Shown here one piece after another: positions 1-5,818 of a stretch of DNA of 5,818 nt. Every line of letters starts with the position of its first letter. Position 1 is the first letter of the stretch. The notes under the pieces are model-generated. The model saw only the letters and a list, made by a program, of their open reading frames with translations, made no database searches and was not told the DNA's origin. The stretch spans positions 1 to 5,818 of the forward strand of contig JAFGRZ010000137.1 in NCBI GenBank assembly GCA_016934895.1, read 5' to 3'. The position numbers and the translations under genes were made by a program. This DNA comes from Candidatus Aminicenantota bacterium. GTDB lineage: Bacteria > Acidobacteriota > Aminicenantia > Aminicenantales > UBA8522.

Positions 1-225
1 ATTATCGGGTTTGTCGGGCTGATCGTCCCCCACTGGGTCAGGATCATCATCGGTCCCGACCACCGCTATCTCTTCGGCCTTTCGGCGCTCACCGGCGGCA
101 CGTTCCTCGTCCTCTGCGACCTTCTGGCCAGGACTGTTCTATCCCCCACCGAGCTCCCGATCGGCATCATCACCGCCCTCTTCGGCGCGCCCTTCTTCAT
201 CTACCTCCTCCACCGAAGAAAATAA
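1..225 (+). CDS. FecCD/BtuC-family ABC importer permease, C-terminal fragment
   Basis: This is the last 74 codons of an inner-membrane permease of the FecCD family, which imports siderophore-iron, heme or cobalamin together with a periplasmic binding protein and an ATPase. The gene is open at the left edge of the window and ends at TAA 223-225. The visible part carries the family's C-terminal signature: GFVGLIVPHWVR (residues 3-14 of the fragment), GPDHRYLFGLSAL, then a membrane segment with LCDLLARTVLSP, and ELPIGIITALFGAPFFIYLLHRR at the end. The usual residue after VPH is a small aliphatic; here it is Trp. The ATPase gene that often follows such permeases does not follow here, because a repeat and an unrelated gene come next, so it lies upstream or elsewhere. 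The substrate cannot be told from this fragment; cobalamin is possible given the B12-dependent mutase nearby, but that is only context. Confidence 0.92.
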   Translation: MIGFVGLIVPHWVRIIIGPDHRYLFGLSALTGGTFLVLCDLLARTVLSPTELPIGIITALFGAPFFIYLLHRRK

Positions 226-228
226 GAA

Positions 229-309
229 GGGGTCAGGTCTCAACATTCAACAGACAAAACATTGGTAACCGACCCAAATCCTATTTGTTGAATGTTGAGA
301 CCTGACCCC
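229..309. repeat. Perfect 24-bp inverted repeat, REP/RAYT-like palindromic element
   Basis: The left arm (229-252) begins GGGGTCAGGTCTCAACATTC. The right arm (286-309) is its exact reverse complement over all 24 bases. The arms enclose a 33-base loop (253-285) that contains the small palindrome GGTAACC. The element starts three bases after the permease stop codon and is more AT-rich than its flanks, so it looks inserted. From memory, this 'TCAGGTCTCAACATTCAAC' sequence is dispersed in several environmental bacterial genomes, often next to IS200-like Y1 (REP-associated) transposase genes; that recollection was not checked. There is no transposase here, so this would be a non-autonomous copy. 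As RNA it would form a very stable hairpin at the 3' end of the permease transcript and could protect or end it, but no T-run follows. Confidence 0.85.
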
Positions 310-324
310 ATGATTTCGCTTTTC

Positions 325-354
325 TTGCCTCCCCCTCCGGAGGCGTGCTAAAAT
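325..354 (+). promoter_or_regulatory. Sigma70-type promoter with extended -10, driving the 366-944 gene
   Basis: The -35 candidate is TTGCCT (325-330, 4/6 to TTGACA). After an 18-base spacer comes TAAAAT (349-354, 5/6 to TATAAT), with the extended -10 TG at 346-347. Transcription would begin near 360-362, four to six bases before ATG 366, giving an essentially leaderless mRNA. The spacer holds a perfect 10-bp palindrome, CCTCCGGAGG (334-343), which could be an operator or chance. Confidence 0.6.
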
Positions 355-365
355 GCCCTGACTTC

Positions 366-944
366 ATGGAATTCTACTTCATCCGGGACTACCGCCAGAA
401 ATACCGCTTTTTTTCTTCCGAGCCGCAAAAGGACTTCACCATCCCCGTTTCACGGACCAAAAGAGCCTGGGAGCTGGCCCGGGAAAAGCTGACCCTCCTC
501 CCGCCCCGAATCCTGCGCCAGGAGCAGGCTCTTATCCGCATCCTGAAAATCGATGACAATACCATCGCCATCCGCCATTCGGGCGGTCGGTCCGAAAAGC
601 GGATCGGCCTGAGCTTTTTCTTCTTTCTGCAGAAACAACGATCGAAACATATCCTGCTGCTCGTCGTTGAAACGCTGCTTCTCCCGCTGAGCGGGCTGGC
701 GGCTCTTCTCCCCGGCCCCAACGTCGCCTTCGCCGCCCTGGCCCTGATGATGATCACTCACTGGCAGGCCCTGCGGGGGATCAACGGTCTCGCCAGAAAG
801 AAACATGAGTTCACCGCGGAGCCGGGACTTGCGGCCTGGGAAGAGGCGGTGGACCTGTCCCAGGAAGAGCGCTACCCCGACATCCTCCGGGAAATGGAAA
901 CAGAATTCGCCCTGTCCGGGCTGCGCAAGATCCTCTGGAAATAG
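366..944 (+). CDS. Small membrane protein, possibly Mit_KHE1 (K+/H+ exchange-related) family
   Basis: The gene encodes 192 residues from ATG 366. An in-frame GTG at 345 would add seven residues, but it lies inside the promoter's extended -10 and its only Shine-Dalgarno-like GGAGG (339-343) is one base away, so ATG 366 is preferred. The first 95 residues are soluble and mixed, with KRAWELAREKL (32-42) and RQEQALIRIL (51-60). A hydrophobic hairpin follows (about 96-131) with a PGPN turn at 116-119, then THWQALRGINGL (131-142) and an acidic tail (about 148-182). The order 'xPLSxxxxLLPGPNVxF ... HWQALRG' recalls the Mit_KHE1 family, eukaryotic mitochondrial proteins linked to K+/H+ exchange, with bacterial relatives. 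That match is from memory and tentative, and transport activity is not shown. It would sit in the inner membrane as a two-segment hairpin. It has its own promoter, and the next gene has another, so it is probably monocistronic. The coding call is firm; the family is not. Confidence 0.8.
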   Translation: MEFYFIRDYRQKYRFFSSEPQKDFTIPVSRTKRAWELAREKLTLLPPRILRQEQALIRILKIDDNTIAIRHSGGRSEKRIGLSFFFFLQKQRSKHILLLVVETLLLPLSGLAALLPGPNVAFAALALMMITHWQALRGINGLARKKHEFTAEPGLAAWEEAVDLSQEERYPDILREMETEFALSGLRKILWK

Positions 945-951
945 GGACAAA

Positions 952-980
952 TTGACAAACCGGCGCTTTTATTCTATTTT
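952..980 (+). promoter_or_regulatory. Strong sigma70-type promoter in front of the DUF948-like/ytxH pair
   Basis: TTGACA (952-957) is a perfect -35. A 17-base spacer is followed by TATTTT (975-980, 4/6 to TATAAT, with the key A2 and T6 kept). Predicted transcription start is about 986-988, only two to four bases before ATG 990. The -35 starts eight bases after the stop codon of the previous gene, so the two genes are closely packed but separately promoted. Confidence 0.7.
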
Positions 981-989
981 GGGATCAAC

Positions 990-1358
990 ATGCCCTTAAC
1001 CCTTAACCAGTTTCTGCTCCTCGTCCTCACCCTCACGGCCGTCGTGGTGGCCGTTTTCCTCATCCGCTTCCTCACCCAGCTCCGGAGCGCGGCCGCGGAG
1101 GGGGAAAAAACCATGGCCGAGGTCCGCAAACTGGTCGCGAACCTGAGCGAGTTGGATGGCGTGATCAAGGAAAGAGTCGCCGAACTGGGCGAACTCATGG
1201 AGGCCTCCCGGAGGACGGCGTCGCATATGGCCGACGCCTCCTTCCTCCTGACGACGCGGGTTCTCAACCCCGGCTCGCGCTACTGGCGCCTGCTCTTTCC
1301 GATCGCCGCCTTCATGTGGAGAAAATTCAAAAAAAGAAAGGAGAATAAAGATGGCTGA
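990..1358 (+). CDS. DUF948-like membrane-anchored coiled-coil protein
   Basis: The 122-residue product has one N-terminal membrane segment (about 8-26, FLLLVLTLTAVVVAVFLIRF). A charged, heptad-like helix follows (about 28-80) with SAAAEGEKTMAEVRKLVANLSELDG-type spacing of L/V/M. A second, weaker hydrophobic patch (99-110, WRLLFPIAAFMW) leads into a very basic tail, RKFKKRKENK. The arrangement (N-terminal anchor, coiled coil with methyl-accepting-like small residues, position just ahead of a YtxH gene) fits the DUF948 family of general-stress or envelope proteins whose biochemical role is unknown. The start ATG 990 is supported by the promoter at 952-980; no strong Shine-Dalgarno is present (only GGGA at 981-984). 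The last eight bases overlap the next gene, so the two are co-transcribed and probably translationally coupled. The products would lie in or at the cytoplasmic membrane. Confidence 0.82.
   Translation: MPLTLNQFLLLVLTLTAVVVAVFLIRFLTQLRSAAAEGEKTMAEVRKLVANLSELDGVIKERVAELGELMEASRRTASHMADASFLLTTRVLNPGSRYWRLLFPIAAFMWRKFKKRKENKDG
1337..1343 (+). promoter_or_regulatory. Shine-Dalgarno site for the YtxH gene
   Basis: AAAGGAG lies seven bases before ATG 1351, inside the 3' end of the upstream gene. It is the only near-perfect ribosome-binding site in the window and it fixes the ytxH start. The two promoter-proximal genes, in contrast, have no comparable site. Confidence 0.85.
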
Positions 1359-1677
1359 TAACAAAGGCTCGAGCGCCCTGGAAGTCGCCCTTTCCTTCAT
1401 GATCGGCACGGCTGCCGGCTTCGTCTTGGGAATCCTGTTCGCCCCCGCCAGCGGCAAAGAAACCCGGGAAAAAATCAAGAGCGAAGCCGCCAAGACGGGA
1501 GAAAAGGCCAAGGAAAACTACGAAAAGATCAGCAAAGAGGCCGAAAAAGGAATCCAGGTCGTAAAAGAGAAAGCCCAGGAGGGGATCGAGGCTATCAAGG
1601 ACTTCCTCGAGAAAAAAAAGGAGGAATACGCCAAGAAGCCTCCCAAGGGTTATGTCGAAGGGGAAATCAAGGAATAA
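1351..1677 (+). CDS. YtxH-domain protein with lysine-rich 11-residue helical repeats
   Basis: The 108-residue product begins with a membrane or glycine-zipper segment (about 10-30) that merges into the YtxH signature: GTAAGFVLGILFAPASGKETR at 19-39, matching the family pattern 'GxxxGxxxGxLFAPxSGKExR'. Residues 40-94 form an amphipathic, Lys/Glu-rich helix that divides into five 11-residue units: EKIKSEAAKTG, EKAKENYEKIS, KEAEKGIQVVK, EKAQEGIEAIK and DFLEKKKEEYA. This 11-mer spacing is typical of LEA-like, apolipoprotein-like or synuclein-like surface helices. YtxH proteins are general-stress proteins in Firmicutes and are widespread elsewhere; their molecular function is not established. The gene overlaps the DUF948-like gene by eight bases and has its own strong Shine-Dalgarno site. 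The pair is likely a membrane-anchored stress or envelope module. No terminator is seen after the stop. Confidence 0.88.
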   Translation: MADNKGSSALEVALSFMIGTAAGFVLGILFAPASGKETREKIKSEAAKTGEKAKENYEKISKEAEKGIQVVKEKAQEGIEAIKDFLEKKKEEYAKKPPKGYVEGEIKE

Positions 1678-1751
1678 CGAAACCCTCAGGACGACCCGTC
1701 TCCGCGGCCCCTTGAGTTCACCCCTTATCGAACGTTCTGTCCGTCGGGCCG

Positions 1752-3353
<1,602 letters not shown>

Positions 3354-3359
3354 GACCCG

Positions 3360-5750
3360 ATGGCCTGCCCGTTGCTTTATCTGGGGCTCTCTCTGTCCGC
3401 AGGGATTGGCCTTGGGTTCTGTCTCTCTCCCGCCCCGGCCATTCCCGCGATCGGGCTCCTGACCTGTCTTGCCGCCTCCTGGCCGGCCTATTTCCTGAAA
3501 AAGAACACCCTTTCCCTTGCCCTGGCTCTCCTGGCAACGGCTTTGCTTGGAGCCGGTGCCTATGCGCAGGCCGACAAGGATTACAGCCGAAACGCCCTCA
3601 GGAAGCTGGATTTCTCCGGCTATGCGGATTTTGTCGGCCGGCTTTACAGGTCGCCGTCTCTCGGCGCCGGCCGGACTACGCTTTTTCTCAGAGTGGAAGA
3701 CGCCTCCTTCCAGGGAAAGAAGACGGCCGCCCGGGGAAATCTGCGGGTTTCCGTCCTTCACCCGTCGGCTTATCCTTCGCCGCTCGAGCTTAAGACCGGA
3801 GACCGGGTCAAGGTATCGGCCCAATTCCTGTCCGCCCGCGGCTTTCGCAATTTCGGTGGGACCGGAACGGCCGACCTCCGGAAGAAGCAGAAGATCCACG
3901 CCCAGGCCGTTTCGAAGAGCGTTCGGCTTATCGAAAAATTGCCGGAACCCGCCCGCCTTTCCCCGGCACATCTGGTCTCTTCGCTCCGTCTCACCATCGA
4001 GCGGCGGATCGAAGCCCATTTCTCTTCACCGGACCGGAGCGCGCTGTCAAGGCAGGGGGCGGTCCTCGAAGCTCTCCTCCTCGGCGAGCGCGGCCGGATG
4101 GACAAAGAGACGACCTCCGGCCTCCAGAGGTCCGGACTGTATCATCTGATCGCCATCTCGGGAGCTCATATCGGCATTATCTCCTGGCTCCTTCTTTCAA
4201 TCCTCAGAGCCGTCCGTTTCCCCAGGCGTCCCTCCTACGGCGTTCTGATGCTGTTCTTGCTCTTCTACGCCATGATTGTGGAAGGACGGGCCTCGGTCAT
4301 GAGGGCCACGATCATGGCCTTGACCTATCTCTGGGGCAAGCTCCTGTGGGAAAAACCCCATATTCTCAACACCGTCTCCTTCAGCGCCCTTGTCATCCTG
4401 CTGCTCAACCCGTTTTCCCTTTTCGAGCCGGGATTCGAGATGACCTATGCCGCGACCCTCTCGATCATCCTGTTCTATCCCCGGGTATCGAAATACTTGT
4501 CCCGGCTGCCTTTGAAGACCGGGGAACTCCTGGCGCTCTCCCTGACCGCCCAACTGGGCGTTATTCCGCTCGTCGCCCACCTCTTCCATCGGGTGACCTT
4601 GTCCTCGCTCCTTCTCAACATCCCGGCCATTCCCCTGGTCGGGCTGATCATGGGCTCCGGGTTCGCCTTCCTGGTCGTCTCGCCGGTCAGCGCGGGCCTG
4701 GCCGCTCTGCTCGCCCCGGGAATCAAGGCCCTGATCGATGTTTTCCTCTGGATATCCCGTTCGCTCGATTGCCTCCCCGCGTTTTCCTACCGGATCCCGG
4801 CTCCGCCGCCGGCCTTTGTTCTCGGTTACTATCTTTTTCTCCTCCTCATTCTTCTCCGGCCCCGGTTCAAACGGCAGCGGGCCCTCGTTTCGGGCCTGTT
4901 CTTTGTCTTTTTGGCCGTTCTCATCACTTACCCTTTCCCGGCACGCTCCTCTCCGTCCCTCCGGGTGACCGTCCTCGACGTCGGTCAGGGCGATTCCATC
5001 CTGGTCGAATTCCCGGGGAAAAAGAAGATGCTGGTGGACGGGGGAGGAACGTTCGATTCGAACTTCGACATCGGCGAGCAGGTCGTCTCGCCTTTTCTCT
5101 GGCGCTGCGGCATCAAGAAGCTTGATTACGTTGTCCTGACCCACGCCCATCCCGATCATCTCAACGGCCTTGTCGCCGCAGCCAGGAATTTCCGGATCGG
5201 CGAATTCTGGGAAGCGTTCTCTCCGGCAAAAAGCCCGGCCTACGAGGATCTCCAGAGAGCGCTTTCGAAATCGACATTGAGAAGACGGGTCTTTCGCGGG
5301 TTTTCCATCCGGGAGGGGCCGCTGCTTATCGAAGCGCTCCATCCCGAAGAATCGGTGCCGCTCACGAGAAAAGCCGAAAACGACGATTCGCTGGCGCTCC
5401 GGTTGACCGCGAACGGGATTTCCATCCTGTTGGCGGCCGATATCGGCCGGGCTTCCGAACAGGACATTGTCGGCCGCGGGCTCGCCGTTCGCTCGCAGGT
5501 TCTCAAATCTCCGCACCACGGCAGCCGCACCTCGAGTTCTCCCGCTTTCCTGGCCGCGGTCGATCCAAGGGTCGTGGTCGTCAGCGCCGGCCGGGGCGGC
5601 TCCTACGGCGTTCTCCATCCGGAAGTGCTCAAGCGGTACGAGGCGGCCGGCCGGATCGTTTTCCGGACAGACTTGGACGGAGCCGTCGAGATCACCGTCC
5701 AGTCCCCGGGCCTTCGCATCCGCACCGCCGCCTCGAACCCTCCGCCCTGA
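3360..5750 (+). CDS. comEC: ComEC/Rec2-family DNA internalisation channel
   Basis: The 796-residue polytopic inner-membrane protein has the full ComEC architecture and the usual length. It carries single-stranded DNA into the cytoplasm during natural transformation. The N-terminal membrane segments (about 5-69) are followed by an OB-fold/DUF4131-type region (about 86-190) with GFRNFGGTGTADLRKK near its end. The Competence domain spans about 235-525 with EALLLGER (237-244), HLIAISGAHIGII (262-274), FEPGFEMTYAATLSII (355-370) and several further membrane helices. The C-terminal metallo-beta-lactamase-like domain (about 534-785) has DVGQGDSILV (540-549), the metal motif HAHPDH (595-600), NDDSLALRL (674-682), LLAADI (690-695), SPHHGSRTSSS (717-727) and LHPEVLKRY (752-760). 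The lactamase motif is HxHxDH, whereas HxDxDH is common in this family. It starts six bases after the mutase stop, in the same frame, with no Shine-Dalgarno beyond GAG, so translation is probably coupled. ATG 3360 is the first possible start after TGA 3351-3353. Confidence 0.95.
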   Translation: MACPLLYLGLSLSAGIGLGFCLSPAPAIPAIGLLTCLAASWPAYFLKKNTLSLALALLATALLGAGAYAQADKDYSRNALRKLDFSGYADFVGRLYRSPSLGAGRTTLFLRVEDASFQGKKTAARGNLRVSVLHPSAYPSPLELKTGDRVKVSAQFLSARGFRNFGGTGTADLRKKQKIHAQAVSKSVRLIEKLPEPARLSPAHLVSSLRLTIERRIEAHFSSPDRSALSRQGAVLEALLLGERGRMDKETTSGLQRSGLYHLIAISGAHIGIISWLLLSILRAVRFPRRPSYGVLMLFLLFYAMIVEGRASVMRATIMALTYLWGKLLWEKPHILNTVSFSALVILLLNPFSLFEPGFEMTYAATLSIILFYPRVSKYLSRLPLKTGELLALSLTAQLGVIPLVAHLFHRVTLSSLLLNIPAIPLVGLIMGSGFAFLVVSPVSAGLAALLAPGIKALIDVFLWISRSLDCLPAFSYRIPAPPPAFVLGYYLFLLLILLRPRFKRQRALVSGLFFVFLAVLITYPFPARSSPSLRVTVLDVGQGDSILVEFPGKKKMLVDGGGTFDSNFDIGEQVVSPFLWRCGIKKLDYVVLTHAHPDHLNGLVAAARNFRIGEFWEAFSPAKSPAYEDLQRALSKSTLRRRVFRGFSIREGPLLIEALHPEESVPLTRKAENDDSLALRLTANGISILLAADIGRASEQDIVGRGLAVRSQVLKSPHHGSRTSSSPAFLAAVDPRVVVVSAGRGGSYGVLHPEVLKRYEAAGRIVFRTDLDGAVEITVQSPGLRIRTAASNPPP

Positions 5751-5760
5751 CCGTATAACA

Positions 5761-5794
5761 GTTTCCTGGTTTCCGGCCTGCGAAATCAGGGGAC
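5761..5794 (+). repeat. 13-bp hairpin (three G-U pairs) downstream of comEC, REP-like
   Basis: GTTTCCTGGTTTC (5761-5773) pairs at all 13 positions with GAAATCAGGGGAC (5782-5794) as RNA: ten Watson-Crick and three G-U pairs around an eight-base loop (CGGCCTGC). It begins ten bases after the comEC stop. No U-run follows, so it is not a standard intrinsic terminator, though it could act as a 3' stability element. A competing pairing, TTTCCGG (5770-5776) with CCGGAAA (5800-5806), is also perfect. The G-U compensation on one strand suggests a structure selected, or generated, in the + strand RNA. Confidence 0.55.
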
Positions 5795-5818
5795 ACGATC
5801 CGGAAAATCGGGACATGA
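5783..5818. repeat. Two near-copies of an AATC-(AG)GGGACA motif, cut by the window edge
   Basis: AAATCAGGGGACACGA (5783-5798) is followed at 5805-5818 by AAATCGGGACATGA, the same motif with two bases deleted and one change (C to T). The copies are 22 bases apart and are interrupted by TCCGG. The second copy runs to the end of the window, so the repeat unit may continue to the right. It looks like the edge of a dispersed palindromic or tandem repeat array, not coding sequence. Confidence 0.45.

Noticed and set aside
253..285. Loop of the 229-309 repeat as a CRISPR-like spacer
   Set aside because: There is only one unit, the flanks are inverted rather than direct repeats, and no cas genes are present.
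345..365. GTG 345 as the start of the 366-944 gene
   Set aside because: It overlaps the extended -10 element and its only purine-rich site is one base away; the predicted transcript starts after it.
805..999. Alternative-frame 64-codon ORF overlapping the 366-944 gene and the promoter
   Set aside because: It is Arg/Pro/Ser-rich out-of-frame translation, crosses the 952-980 promoter and shows no Shine-Dalgarno site.
1684..1715. Hairpin CTCAGG/CCTTGAG between ytxH and the mutase as a terminator
   Set aside because: The stem is about six pairs with a bulge and a long loop, and no T-run follows.
1712..1740. Possible promoter TTGAGT-17-TTCTGT before the mutase
   Set aside because: The -10 matches only two of six consensus bases and lacks the A at position 2, so I do not call it; the mutase promoter remains unknown.
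4197..5816. 539-codon open frame on the minus strand opposite comEC
   Set aside because: It is antisense to a clearly conserved gene, its translation is rich in R, G, E, D and Q with no domain pattern, and it arises from the third-position GC bias of comEC.

Overview
This is a GC-rich bacterial window (mostly C/G third positions) with all genes on the + strand. It probably comes from an environmental, uncultured-type lineage. The B12-dependent mutase in split-subunit form, the ComEC type and the 'GGGGTCAGGTCTCAACATTC' repeat fit Aminicenantes, Acidobacteria or a deltaproteobacterium-like group. That placement is an impression from memory, not a sequence search.

Layout: (1) 1-225 is the 3' end of a FecCD/BtuC-type ABC importer permease. 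(2) 229-309 is a perfect 24-bp inverted repeat around a 33-nt loop, resembling a REP/RAYT-type mobile palindrome, and lies just after the permease stop. (3) 366-944 is a small membrane protein with resemblance to the Mit_KHE1 (mitochondrial K+/H+ exchange-related) family. A good extended -10 promoter shows that its start is probably ATG 366 and not the upstream GTG 345. (4) 990-1358 and 1351-1677 are an overlapping pair: a DUF948-like membrane-anchored coiled-coil protein and a YtxH-type protein with 11-residue helical repeats. A near-consensus promoter sits directly in front. (5) 1752-3353 is a methylmalonyl-CoA mutase large (catalytic) subunit without a B12-binding domain. (6) 3360-5750 is a full-length ComEC DNA-uptake channel, six bases behind the mutase. 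(7) 5761-5818 holds a 13-bp hairpin and two copies of a short 'AATC..GGGACA' motif, another REP-like patch.

The permease, the envelope proteins and the mutase/comEC pair do not form one obvious pathway. The mutase would isomerise methylmalonyl-CoA and succinyl-CoA once paired with a cobalamin-binding small subunit encoded elsewhere. ComEC would carry transforming DNA across the inner membrane. The two best promoters both place the predicted transcription start only a few bases before the ATG, and neither gene has a clear Shine-Dalgarno site. The ytxH gene, internal to a transcript, does have a strong one. This suggests leaderless transcripts for first genes and Shine-Dalgarno or coupled initiation for internal genes.

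I found no convincing new multi-gene defence or catalytic system. The most notable signals are the two repeat patches, the leaderless-promoter geometry, the 11-mer repeat protein and the mutase-comEC pairing.
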